Positions 1 to 7,405 of a DNA stretch of 64,000 nucleotides are shown in pieces. The notes beneath the pieces were generated by a model. The model did not search any database. It had not been told where the DNA came from and worked only from the letters and a program-made list of their open reading frames with translations. Numbering within the stretch: position 1 is the first letter of the stretch; the number at the start of each line of letters is the position of its first letter. The stretch is from DASTHG01 sp035491895 (GTDB lineage: Bacteria; Gemmatimonadota; Gemmatimonadetes; Gemmatimonadales; GWC2-71-9). A program made the translations under genes and the position numbers. The stretch is taken from contig DATJJY010000124.1 in assembly GCA_035491895.1 (NCBI GenBank), positions 10,212-74,211 on the forward strand, in the 5' to 3' direction.

Positions 1-455
1 AGCAGCTGCTGCACGCCGTAGGGCGTCGCGGGACGAAAGCCCGATTGATCGCCGGTCGACACCTTGCCAACGTTCACCGGGTGAAAGCCGTCCACGTCCT
101 TCGCCGGATCGATCCGCAGTAGCACGCGTCCGGCGTTGATGTGCTTGGGGAGCGGCAGCTGGACGAGGATGCCGTGGATCCGCGGATCCGCGTTGAGCTG
201 GTCGACGAGCGCCAGGAGATCCGCTTCAGTCATGTCGGCCGGGCGCGAGATCGTTTCGTGATACAAGCCGACTTCGTCGCACGCCTTGCCCTTCATGCGG
301 ACGTAAGTCGCGGAGGCGGGGTTCTCGCCGACCAGGACGGCCGCGAGACCGGGCGTGACGCCGCGCTCCTTCAGCTGCGCGATGTCGCCACCCAGCTCGG
401 CGCGCATCGTCCGTCCGATGGCGACGCCGTCGATCAACCTGGCGCTACTTGGCAA
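1..455 (-). CDS. folD: FolD, methylene-THF dehydrogenase/cyclohydrolase (3' part missing)
   Basis: Bifunctional cytoplasmic enzyme that oxidises 5,10-methylene-THF to methenyl-THF and hydrolyses this to 10-formyl-THF for purine and fMet-tRNA synthesis. About 151 N-terminal codons are visible before the window edge. Seen: ARLIDG at residues 5-10, the catalytic YVRMKGKAC stretch at 51-59 (Tyr and Lys of the active site), QLPLP at 99-103 and KDVDGFHP at 119-126, all hallmarks of FolD. No ATG precedes the conserved N-terminus. A TTG at 455-453, inside the end of rny, gives the usual FolD N-terminal length; a second TTG at 437 would remove six residues. It is the last visible gene of the rny side of the operon. 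Identity is secure, the start less so. Confidence 0.93.
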   Translation of the reverse strand, partial: MPSSARLIDGVAIGRTMRAELGGDIAQLKERGVTPGLAAVLVGENPASATYVRMKGKACDEVGLYHETISRPADMTEADLLALVDQLNADPRIHGILVQLPLPKHINAGRVLLRIDPAKDVDGFHPVNVGKVSTGDQSGFRPATPYGVQQL

Positions 456-1956
456 AGTCCACCGCGCGTGTTTCGCGGATCACCACGACCTTGATCTGAC
501 CGGGGTACTGCAGATCGCCTTCGATCTTACGGGAGATCTGCTGCGCGAGGCTGTTGGCCTTGACGTCGTCCACGGCGGTGGGAGAGACGACGACGCGCAC
601 CTCCCGTCCCGCCTGAATCGCGAACACTTTCTCGACGCCCGCGAATTCTCCGGCGATCTGCTCGATCGCCGTGAGCCGCTTCACGTACGTCTCGAACGCC
701 TCGCGCCGAGCCCCGGGCCGCGAGCCGGACACCGCGTCGGCCGCCTGCACGATCACGCTCACGGCGGAGTCGTGGGGGACGTCGTCGTGATGCGCCGCGA
801 TGCAGTTGATGACGACGGGATGCTCGCCGTACTTGGTCGCGACCTCCACGCCGAGCTGCACGTGGGTCCCCTCGTGCTCGTGCGTCAGCACCTTTCCGAC
901 GTCGTGCAGCAGGCCACCGCGCTTGGCCAGCGGGACATCCAGCTTCAGCTCGGCGGCCATCATCCCGGCGATCCAGGCGACTTCCTTCGAATGCTCGAGG
1001 ATATTCTGGCCGTACGAGGTGCGGTAGCGCATCCGGCCGACCAGTTTGACGAGCTCCTGGTGCATGCCGCGCAGCCCCGTGTCGTACACGGCGCGCTCAC
1101 CCGCCTCGAGGATGCCGGCTTCGATCTCTTCCTGGGCTTTGCGCACGATCTCCTCGATGCGCCCGGGATGGATGCGCCCGTCGGCGATCAGCCGCTCGAG
1201 CGAGAGACGTGCCACTTCGCGGCGCACGGGGTCGAAGCACGAGATGACGACCGTGTCCGGCGTGTCGTCGATGATGACGTCGGTGCCGGTCGCCGATTCG
1301 AAGGCGCGGATGTTCCGGCCTTCGCGGCCGATGATGCGGCCCTTCATTTCGTCGGACGGAAGCGCGACGGCCGAGACGGTGGTCTCGGCCGTGTGATCGG
1401 CGGCGATCCGCTGGATGGCCAGCGCCACGATCTTCTTGGCATCGCGCTCGGCGTTCTTGTTCGCCTGCTCCCGAATGTCCCGCAGCAGGGCGGCCGCTTC
1501 GCCGCGCGCCTCGTCCTCGAGCGAGCGTTTCAGCTCTTCTTTCGCGTCCTCGGCCGAGAGCCCGGCCACCCGCTCGAGCTGGGTCCTGGCCTCCTGCTCC
1601 TTGGTGGCCAGCGCCTTGTCGCGATCCTTGAGGGATTGCTCGCGCTTCCCGAGGTCCCGCTCGCGCTCGGTGAGCGCCTGTTGCGCCCGATCGACGGAGC
1701 CCTGGCGTTGCTCGATCTCGCGGCGCCGGCCCGACAGCTCCTGGTCGAGCTGCTCGCGGCCGCGCAACAACTCTTCGCGAGCCTCCAGCTCGATGCGGGC
1801 CTGCGACTCTTTGAGCTGCCGTTCGCGCTCACGGGCAGCGAGGCGGGTGGCGGCGTCGGCGACTCGCCGCTCGACGCGCCGTCCGATCACGTACAAGGCC
1901 GCTCCACCCGCGACCGCACCGCCAGCGGCGGCCAGGATGATCCCAATGGCTGACAT
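445..1956 (-). CDS. rny: Ribonuclease Y
   Basis: Membrane-anchored endoribonuclease that initiates mRNA decay. The 503 residues show the complete family architecture: an N-terminal hydrophobic anchor (about 4-24), a long charged coiled coil rich in Arg/Glu (about 25-190), a KH RNA-binding domain with GRIIGREGRN at 206-215, and an HD phosphohydrolase domain with LLHDVGK (His351-Asp352) and AAHHDDVP further on. Length matches the usual ~510-520. The stop codon overlaps the proposed folD start by 11 bases, and zapA lies 62 bp upstream, so the three are likely co-transcribed. Start ATG gives the expected anchor directly. Confidence 0.97.
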   Translation of the reverse strand: MSAIGIILAAAGGAVAGGAALYVIGRRVERRVADAATRLAARERERQLKESQARIELEAREELLRGREQLDQELSGRRREIEQRQGSVDRAQQALTERERDLGKREQSLKDRDKALATKEQEARTQLERVAGLSAEDAKEELKRSLEDEARGEAAALLRDIREQANKNAERDAKKIVALAIQRIAADHTAETTVSAVALPSDEMKGRIIGREGRNIRAFESATGTDVIIDDTPDTVVISCFDPVRREVARLSLERLIADGRIHPGRIEEIVRKAQEEIEAGILEAGERAVYDTGLRGMHQELVKLVGRMRYRTSYGQNILEHSKEVAWIAGMMAAELKLDVPLAKRGGLLHDVGKVLTHEHEGTHVQLGVEVATKYGEHPVVINCIAAHHDDVPHDSAVSVIVQAADAVSGSRPGARREAFETYVKRLTAIEQIAGEFAGVEKVFAIQAGREVRVVVSPTAVDDVKANSLAQQISRKIEGDLQYPGQIKVVVIRETRAVDFAK

Positions 1957-2018
1957 CGATCTATGCTCCGACGCACCGGGCCTCGCTAGCCAGGCGCGAA
2001 TTGTCGAACTGCGTTGAC

Positions 2019-2324
2019 TCAGCGCTCGGCCGCTTTACGGCGGCCGGGCGGCAACATCTTGGCGAAATCGTCGGCCAACGCGGCCAGACGCGCCGCCACT
2101 TCCCGCTCTCCCTTTTTCGCCTGAAACAGCTCGTTCGTGATATCCAGGGCGGCGAGGATCGCCGCTTTGTGCGTCTCCACGAGCCCCCCCTGCGCCAGGA
2201 CGCGCTTCAGCGCCTGGTCCAGGTATCCCGCCACTTCACGGGTATAGTCGGGCGCGAGATCGGAACGCACCGTGTACTCCTCGCCGCCGATCATCACCTT
2301 TACCGCGTGCTTCTTCGTGCTCAC
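2019..2324 (-). CDS. zapA: ZapA-like cell division protein
   Basis: Small cytoplasmic protein of 101 residues that binds FtsZ and promotes Z-ring bundling. The N-terminal half carries the ZapA pattern (V-K-V-x-I-x-G-x-E-Y-T-V-R-S about residues 8-22, then YTREVAGYLDQAL), followed by an amphipathic helix with ALDITNEL that forms the coiled coil. The start ATG overlaps the stop of the upstream coiled-coil gene by four bases (ATGA), so translation is probably coupled. Location between pheT and rny is common in several phyla. Confidence 0.88.
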   Translation of the reverse strand: MSTKKHAVKVMIGGEEYTVRSDLAPDYTREVAGYLDQALKRVLAQGGLVETHKAAILAALDITNELFQAKKGEREVAARLAALADDFAKMLPPGRRKAAER

Positions 2325-2611
2325 CGCGCCGTACTCCCGCCGGTGGTGCCGGCTTCGCGGGACTGCTCTTCCAGAAACGCCAGGCGCGTCACCAGCTCCT
2401 GCACGCGGACCCGCGCCGCCTCGAGACGCCCCCGCAGCTGCCGATTTTCACTCTCCAGCTCCGACGAACGCGCCCCCCCACCTCCACCACCACGCGACGG
2501 CTCCGCTTTCAGTGCCCGTGCGCGCCAGGTCGCCATCTCCTCACCCAGCTCGCGCAGCACCGCCTCGAGTTGATCGAGCGCCCGCAGGTCAGCCCGTTCT
2601 CCGTCGTACAC
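2321..2611 (-). CDS. Small coiled-coil protein, ZapB/SlyX-like in build
   Basis: A protein of about 96 residues with an N-terminal helix (RALDQLEAVLRELGEEM), a glycine-rich linker (six Gly in a row) and a heptad-rich C-terminal helix (ELESENRQLRGRLEAAR ... LVTRLAFLEEQ). No catalytic motif is visible. I chose GTG at 2611 because it limits the overlap with pheT to 23 bp; an ATG at 2635 would extend it by eight residues. Position directly upstream of, and ATGA-coupled to, zapA suggests a Z-ring accessory factor, but this is inference from context only. Family not recognised with certainty. Confidence 0.6.
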   Translation of the reverse strand: MYDGERADLRALDQLEAVLRELGEEMATWRARALKAEPSRGGGGGGARSSELESENRQLRGRLEAARVRVQELVTRLAFLEEQSREAGTTGGSTAR

Positions 2612-4973
2612 CCAGCTCTCCCTCCAGCGCAGCAAGCGACCGCCGGATCACATCGTCGACTTCGCGGTCCCGCAAGGTGCGTGCGGCATCGCGGAAAACG
2701 CATCGCCAGGTTACGCCGCGCGTGCCGGCCGGCACGTTCGGTCCCCGGTATTCGTCCAGCACTTGCACCCGCTCGAGCAGCGGCCGGGCCTCCCGCCGCA
2801 GGACCGCTTCCACTTGTTCCGCTGTCACCCCACCCGGCAGCACAAGCGAAAGATCCTGCACCATGGCCGGTTGCTCGGGTAGCGGCGTGAACGTCAGCCG
2901 CCGCTCCGAGCGGACGTCGATCTCGACCTCGAACCCGAGCACGGCGCCGGCCCATTTCGGTGCATCGGCCTCGAGCCGCCCGGCCCGCCCAACGACCCGG
3001 CCATCCGGTGCGGTCGCCCGCCATACATCGGCCGAGTCCCCTGGGACGACGCGTGCCCCAGGAGCTGCCACGGAAGCCGCTAACTCAAAGTGCTGCTTGA
3101 GGTCCCATATGTCCATATCAGGCACTTTCGCAGCCTCTGTCCAATGCAGAGGACGCCTGGCGCCGGTCAAGATTCCGGCCACGGAAAGGTGTTCATCCGG
3201 TCTTCCCCCGTCCGCTGCGTGAAACACCGTCCCCACCTCGAACAGGCGGACATCGCGCTCTCGCACCGACCAGTTGTATTCGACCCGCGCCACGAGCTGG
3301 GGAATGAGGCGGCTGCGCAGGTGCGACTCCTCGGTCGAAAGCGGATTCCGCAGCGGGACGGCGTCGGGGGCGTCGGCGGGGCCGAGCGGTGTACTGCGGC
3401 ATTCGAGGAGCCCTGCCTGAGCGAGCGCCGCACGGAGGCGCGTGAGCACCTGCTCCGACACGGCGTCCGGAACAGTCCCGGGTCGGTACGGCCGCAGCTC
3501 GTCGGGAAAGGCATCGTACGACGAGAGTCGCGCAACCTCTTCGATCAGGTCGACCTCGCGCGCGACGTCGGGCCGCCACCCCGGCACCTGCACGCCAAGC
3601 CGCTCGTCCTTCGGGGCCACGACGAAGCCGACGCTCGAGAGGAGTCGCTCCAAATCATGACGCTTGAACTCCACTCCGAGCAATCGGGTCACCCGGTCAG
3701 GACGCAGGAAGACGGCGCGCGGCTGCTCGGGGCTGGGCCAGAGGTCGATGGGGCCCTCCCGCACGGACCCTCCAGCGACGGACTGGATCAAATCCAATGC
3801 ACGGCGCAACGCATCGGGCAGCGCCTGGATGTCGACGCCGCGCTCGTAGCGGTAGCTCGATTCGCTCGTGAGCGCGAGGGCGCGCCGCGTGCGACGGATC
3901 CGGGTGGGCTGGAAATACGCGCATTCGAGCACGAGATCGGTGGTAGTCGCGGTCACCTCCGACTCCGCGCTCCCCATGACGCCCGCGACGATCGTGGGGC
4001 GCTCCGCGTCGCAGATCGCCGTCATCTCGGGGGTGAGCGTCCGGGTGACGCCGTCGAGCGTGACCATCCGCTCCCCGGCCTTGGCGCGCCGTACCACGAT
4101 CGCCGGCCCGCGCAGGCGGGCCAGGTCGAAGGCGTGCATCGGCTGGTTCAGCTCGAACAGGATGTAATTCGTGGCGTCGACGATGTTGTTGATGGGCCGC
4201 TGGCCGACGGCGGTTAGCCGATCGGCGAGCCAGGCGGGGCTCGGGCCGACACGAACCCCTCGCACCACGGCGATGAGGTAGCGCGGAGCGCCTTCCGGGT
4301 CCTCGAGCCGGACCTCGACGCCATCCACGACGCCCGCGCGGTCGGACCGGCGGATGGGCGGGAGGGCGGAAGGGCGGTCGGTGCCAGGAAACGCAGGCAG
4401 CTTCACCGTCGCGCCAAGGGCTGCCGCAAGTTCTCGGGCCACGCCCTTGTGACCGAGCAGGTCGGGGCGGTTCGCGTACACCTCGAGGGCGATGCGCTCA
4501 TCGGCGATCGGCAACGCCTCGAGCAGCCTGGTCCCCGGCGCGGCGCTGGTGTCGATTTCCAGAATGCCGTCGGCATCCTGGCCGAGGCCGAGCTCGCGCG
4601 CGGAGCACAGCATGCCGTTCGACTCGACACCGCGAATCTTGCGGCGCTCGAGCTTCGTGCCATCCGGAAGGACGGTGCCGACGGGGGCGAAGGGATACGT
4701 TTTCCCGGCGGTCACGTTCGGCGCACCGCACACGACCTCGAGGGGTCCCCCCCCGCCGGCGCCGCCGGCATCCACGAGACAGAGGCTGAGCCGGTCGGCG
4801 TTGGGGTGACGCCGCACCTCCAGCACGCGCCCCACGAGCACGCCGTCGAGGTCGGCGTGCAGCCGCTCGACGCCCTCCACCGGGCAGCACCGCGCCGTAA
4901 GCAGCGCCGCGACTTCGCCGGCGTCGAGCGAGCGCCCTACGAGCGCCTCGAGCCAGCGTCGCGAGAGATTCAT
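2589..4973 (-). CDS. pheT: Phenylalanyl-tRNA synthetase beta subunit
   Basis: Beta chain of the (alpha-beta)2 enzyme that charges tRNA-Phe; it carries tRNA-binding and editing functions. 794 residues from ATG 4973, the usual length. Domains in order: N-terminal LSRRWLEALVG, an EMAP-like tRNA-binding domain (about 40-150, with HPNADRLSLC), the B3/B4 editing region (about 210-390, with RPINNIVDATNY and MHAFDLARL), B5, the catalytic-like module, and a C-terminal FDX-ACB domain (about 700-790). The start overlaps the pheS stop by ATGA. Residues about 198-209, between the first domain and B3, are encoded by an octamer tandem array (see repeat at 4349-4380) and form a low-complexity linker. Confidence 0.97.
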   Translation of the reverse strand: MNLSRRWLEALVGRSLDAGEVAALLTARCCPVEGVERLHADLDGVLVGRVLEVRRHPNADRLSLCLVDAGGAGGGGPLEVVCGAPNVTAGKTYPFAPVGTVLPDGTKLERRKIRGVESNGMLCSARELGLGQDADGILEIDTSAAPGTRLLEALPIADERIALEVYANRPDLLGHKGVARELAAALGATVKLPAFPGTDRPSALPPIRRSDRAGVVDGVEVRLEDPEGAPRYLIAVVRGVRVGPSPAWLADRLTAVGQRPINNIVDATNYILFELNQPMHAFDLARLRGPAIVVRRAKAGERMVTLDGVTRTLTPEMTAICDAERPTIVAGVMGSAESEVTATTTDLVLECAYFQPTRIRRTRRALALTSESSYRYERGVDIQALPDALRRALDLIQSVAGGSVREGPIDLWPSPEQPRAVFLRPDRVTRLLGVEFKRHDLERLLSSVGFVVAPKDERLGVQVPGWRPDVAREVDLIEEVARLSSYDAFPDELRPYRPGTVPDAVSEQVLTRLRAALAQAGLLECRSTPLGPADAPDAVPLRNPLSTEESHLRSRLIPQLVARVEYNWSVRERDVRLFEVGTVFHAADGGRPDEHLSVAGILTGARRPLHWTEAAKVPDMDIWDLKQHFELAASVAAPGARVVPGDSADVWRATAPDGRVVGRAGRLEADAPKWAGAVLGFEVEIDVRSERRLTFTPLPEQPAMVQDLSLVLPGGVTAEQVEAVLRREARPLLERVQVLDEYRGPNVPAGTRGVTWRCVFRDAARTLRDREVDDVIRRSLAALEGELGVRRRTG
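4349..4380. repeat. Octamer tandem array inside pheT (GGCGGNNG x4)
   Basis: Four consecutive 8-bp units on the plus strand: GGCGGATG, GGCGGGAG, GGCGGAAG, GGCGGTCG. They encode a Pro/Arg/Ser linker of PheT. The last unit, GGCGGTCG, is also the repeating unit of the mutS2 arrays. Confidence 0.75.
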
Positions 4974-5998
4974 CGCACGCCGCCGGCAAACTGGCTGAGG
5001 AAGCGCACGTCGCCACTGTAAAACAGCCGGATGTCGGGGATGCCATAGCGCAGCATCGCGATGCGCTGCGGACCCATGCCGAAGGCGAATCCCGTATAGC
5101 GCTCCGAGTCGACCCCACAATTCTCGAGCACCGCCGGGTGCACCATCCCGCTCCCGAGAATCTCCATCCACCCGCTCTGCTTGCAGGTAGCGCAGCCGCG
5201 GCCCCCGCAGACGGTGCAGCGCACACTCATGTCGGCCGAGGGCTCGGTGAACGGGAAGAACGACGGATGGAAGCGTACCGCCGTATCGGCCGCGAAGAAT
5301 TTCCGGGCGAAATGACTCAGCGTCGCCTTGAGGTCGACGAACGAGATCCCTTCGTCCACCGCGAGCCCCTCGATCTGCTCGAACACCGAGGCGTGCGACG
5401 CGTCGAACGGATCGCGGCGGTAGACGCGGCCCGGGATCACGACGCGGATCGGCGGGCGGTATGCTTCCAGGGTGCGGATCTGCACCGGCGACGTGTGCGT
5501 CCGGAGCAGCAGGTCGCCGGAGACGTAAAACGAATCCTGCGAATCGAGCGCCGGGTGGTCCTTGGGAAAATTGAGCGCGTAGAAGTTGTTGCGCTCCGTC
5601 TCGATCTCGGGCCCGACGGCCCGGGTGAAGCCGAGCTCGTGGAAGATGTCGCAGATCTCGTCCATGACCTGCGTGACGAGATGCAGGCCGCCGCGCCAGG
5701 CCGGGCGGCCGGGCATGGTGGGGTCGATGTCCTGGAGCACGCTCGCGGCGCGCCCCAGCTCGGCGGCACGGGCATCGAGCGCCGCTTCCCAGTCGCGCTT
5801 GAGGGTGTTGGCGGGTCCGCCCACCGCTTTCCGCGACTCGGCGTCGAGCTGTGGAAGCGACCGGATGATGTCGGTCAGGGCGCCGTTCTTGCGTCCGAGG
5901 ATCTCGGCCCGCAGATCCTGGAGCCGGTGCTCATCCGCCTGTGGGACCTCGCGAAGACGCTCCCGCAGGCCGTCGAGGCGTGCGAGGAGGTCGCGCAT
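4970..5998 (-). CDS. pheS: Phenylalanyl-tRNA synthetase alpha subunit
   Basis: Catalytic alpha chain (342 residues) of PheRS; forms Phe-AMP and transfers Phe to tRNA. Seen: N-terminal coiled coil (about 1-85), motif 1 region with PGRPAWRGGLHLVTQVMDE, motif 2 with RVYRRDPFDASHASVFEQIEG, the FFPFTEPS signature, and motif 3 with GFAFGMGPQRIAML. A Cys cluster CTVCGGRGCATCKQSGW, frequent in bacterial PheS, is intact. The stop overlaps the pheT start (ATGA) and the start lies 2 bp from the rplT stop, so it belongs to the infC-rpmI-rplT-pheS-pheT operon. Confidence 0.98.
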   Translation of the reverse strand: MRDLLARLDGLRERLREVPQADEHRLQDLRAEILGRKNGALTDIIRSLPQLDAESRKAVGGPANTLKRDWEAALDARAAELGRAASVLQDIDPTMPGRPAWRGGLHLVTQVMDEICDIFHELGFTRAVGPEIETERNNFYALNFPKDHPALDSQDSFYVSGDLLLRTHTSPVQIRTLEAYRPPIRVVIPGRVYRRDPFDASHASVFEQIEGLAVDEGISFVDLKATLSHFARKFFAADTAVRFHPSFFPFTEPSADMSVRCTVCGGRGCATCKQSGWMEILGSGMVHPAVLENCGVDSERYTGFAFGMGPQRIAMLRYGIPDIRLFYSGDVRFLSQFAGGVR

Positions 5999-6000
5999 GA

Positions 6001-6354
6001 TCAGAGGGCCTTCTTCGCGACCTCCGCCAGCTGCTCAAACGCGCCCGGGTCCCGGACGGCGAGGTCGGCGAGGACTTTGCGGTTGATCTCCACGCCCGCT
6101 TTGCGCAGGCCGTTCATCAACCGGTTGTACGAGAGGTCGTGCAGCCGGGCGGCGGCGTTGATCCGCGTGATCCAGAGACGGCGGAATTCGCCCTTCTTGC
6201 GCCGCCGATCGCGGTACGCGTACCGCTGGGCGCGCTCGACGCTTTCCTTGGCGGCCTTCCAGAGCTTGCTGCGCCCGCCGAAGTAGCCCTTGGCGAGCTT
6301 CATGACTTTGTTCTTGCGCTTCAGGCGCGCGACGTTGCTCTTGACCCGGGGCAT
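6001..6354 (-). CDS. rplT: Large ribosomal subunit protein bL20
   Basis: 117 residues, the usual size, with the conserved start PRVKSNVARLKRKNK and the block LWITRINAAARLHDLSYNRLM. Binds 23S rRNA early in 50S assembly; in many bacteria it also represses its own operon through the mRNA leader. A strong Shine-Dalgarno (TAAGGAG) overlaps the rpmI stop codon 7 bp upstream of the ATG, so expression follows rpmI. Confidence 0.99.
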   Translation of the reverse strand: MPRVKSNVARLKRKNKVMKLAKGYFGGRSKLWKAAKESVERAQRYAYRDRRRKKGEFRRLWITRINAAARLHDLSYNRLMNGLRKAGVEINRKVLADLAVRDPGAFEQLAEVAKKAL

Positions 6355-6364
6355 AGGGTGCTCC

Positions 6365-6559
6365 TTAGGTCGACAAGAGCCGCTTCAGACGGCGCTCGTC
6401 GGCGTGGGCAACGAGTGTCCCCTTGCGCAGATGGCGTTTGCGCTTGGGATGCTTCTTCGTCAGGATGTGGCTCTTCATCGCCCGGTGACGGCGCAGCCGT
6501 CCCGAGCCGGTGAGCCGCACGCGTTTCCGCAGCGCGCGCTTGGATTTCATTTTGGGCAC
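6365..6559 (-). CDS. rpmI: Large ribosomal subunit protein bL35
   Basis: 64 residues, strongly basic, with the family pattern PKMKSKRALRKRVRLTGSGRL and the central HILTKKHPKRKRHLRKG block. Part of the 50S subunit. Lies between infC and rplT in the classical order. The 75-bp spacer to infC is occupied by a heptamer repeat array that can fold into a long hairpin. Confidence 0.98.
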   Translation of the reverse strand: MPKMKSKRALRKRVRLTGSGRLRRHRAMKSHILTKKHPKRKRHLRKGTLVAHADERRLKRLLST

Positions 6560-6575
6560 TGTGAGTCCTTGTTGA

Positions 6576-6631
6576 GACGTCAGACCTCAGACATCGGACG
6601 TCAGCCCTGAGGGCTGAGGTCTGACGTCTGA
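6576..6631. repeat. Heptamer array with inverted halves between infC and rpmI
   Basis: Eight consecutive 7-bp units: GACGTCA, GACCTCA, GACATCG, GACGTCA, then GCCCTGA, GGGCTGA, GGTCTGA, CGTCTGA. The second half is roughly the reverse complement of the first. The 16-bp arms at 6575-6590 and 6614-6629 are perfectly complementary, and the middle contains TCAGCCC-TGA-GGGCTGA. In the mRNA this would be a strong stem-loop between the infC stop and the rpmI ribosome-binding site. It has no T-run, so it is not a classical terminator. Confidence 0.85.
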
Positions 6632-6634
6632 TAT

Positions 6635-7171
6635 CTATTTCGGTGCCAACACCATCGACATGTTACGCCCCTCGAGCCGCGGGTCCTGCTCGATCTTGGC
6701 GATATCCTTCAGCTCCGCCGCGACGCGATCGAGCACTTCCCGCCCCAGCTCGATGTGCGCCATCTGGCGACCGCGGTACATCATCGTCACCTTGACCTTG
6801 TTGCCGTCCTGCAGAAACTCCCGCGCGTGCCGGGTCTTGAAATCGAAATCGTGGTCGTCGATCCCGGGGCGGTATTTCACTTCCTTCAGATGAATGACGT
6901 GCTGCTTCTTTTTAGCCGCCCGCGCCGCCTTCGCTTGCTCGAACTTGAACTTTCCGTAGTCCATGATCTTGACCACGGGGGGACGCGCCAGCGGCGCCAC
7001 TTCCACCAAATCGAGACCCCGTTCCGCGGCCGCCGCGAGCGCCTCTTCGATCGTCAGCACCCCGAGCTGGGCGCCGTCATCTGCGATCACCCGAACCGGA
7101 CTGATGCGGATCATCCGATTGATCCGGGTCCGCGGCTGCTTGCTGGTGTTGCTGCTTTCAGGAGGAGGCAG
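6635..7171 (-). CDS. infC: Translation initiation factor IF-3
   Basis: Binds the 30S subunit, blocks premature 50S joining and proofreads initiator tRNA and start codon. Conserved blocks: RTRINRMIRISPVRVI, VVKIMDYGKFKFEQAK, EVKYRPGIDDHDF and the C-terminal LAPK. The first ATG (7114) would cut away the conserved N-terminal RTRIN stretch. Upstream in the same frame there is no ATG, GTG or TTG. The best start I see is CTG at 7171-7169, preceded by AAAGGTG with 5 bp spacing; it gives 178 residues, the family's normal length. An ATC at 7123-7121 is an alternative. Rare start codons are a known feature of infC and serve autoregulation. Confidence 0.93.
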   Translation of the reverse strand: MPPPESSNTSKQPRTRINRMIRISPVRVIADDGAQLGVLTIEEALAAAAERGLDLVEVAPLARPPVVKIMDYGKFKFEQAKAARAAKKKQHVIHLKEVKYRPGIDDHDFDFKTRHAREFLQDGNKVKVTMMYRGRQMAHIELGREVLDRVAAELKDIAKIEQDPRLEGRNMSMVLAPK

Positions 7172-7199
7172 CTGGTCACCTTTCCCGCTAAATGAAAAT

Positions 7200-7227
7200 G
7201 CGGACTCCAGTCGTTCTAGAGTCCGCG
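7200..7227 (-). promoter_or_regulatory. Leader hairpin upstream of infC, attenuator-like
   Basis: Perfect 8-bp inverted repeat GCGGACTC/GAGTCCGC with a 12-base loop, followed on the minus strand by ATTTTCATTTA and 29 bp before the proposed infC start. It resembles an intrinsic terminator in the 5' leader, as expected if the infC-rpmI-rplT operon is controlled by attenuation or by L20. The T-run is interrupted, so termination strength is uncertain. Confidence 0.55.
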
Positions 7228-7240
7228 AATGGCGTCATCA

Positions 7241-7296
7241 GTTGTCGGTCATCGGTGCTCGGTCACGGCCGTGATCGACCGATAACCGAAACCGCG
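7241..7296. repeat. Heptamer array (TCGGTNA family) upstream of infC
   Basis: Seven-base periodicity: TCGGTCA, TCGGTGC, TCGGTCA on the left (7245-7265), then CGACCGA, TAACCGA, AACCGCG on the right (7276-7296), which is the same unit in reverse complement. A palindromic CACGGCCGTG lies in the centre. The units match those at 9542-9589. Confidence 0.8.
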
Positions 7297-7363
7297 AACG
7301 GACGACGCTGCTTTCTCTCGGACCCTGGAGCGCTCTCCGGCTCGCCGGAAAGGCCTGGAGGTG

Positions 7364-7380
7364 GGGCGCCACCGGCGCCC
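7364..7380 (-). terminator. GC hairpin downstream of the MBL hydrolase gene
   Basis: Perfect 7-bp stem GGGCGCC/GGCGCCC with a 3-base loop, 26 bp past the stop of the MBL gene. There is no T-run, so it may be a weak terminator or an RNA end-stabilising hairpin only. The rest of 7172-7405 holds the infC leader hairpin and the heptamer array; no gene is visible there. Confidence 0.35.
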
Positions 7381-7405
7381 GCTTGAACTTGTACCGCCGC
7401 ACAAA

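Noticed and set aside
355..1953. Long open frames on the plus strand opposite rny, and similar long frames opposite dnaG, mutS2, glmS and the BY-kinase gene
   Set aside because: They mirror well-conserved genes on the other strand, have low-complexity Arg/Ala/Gly-rich translations and no family features; typical of GC-rich antisense frames.
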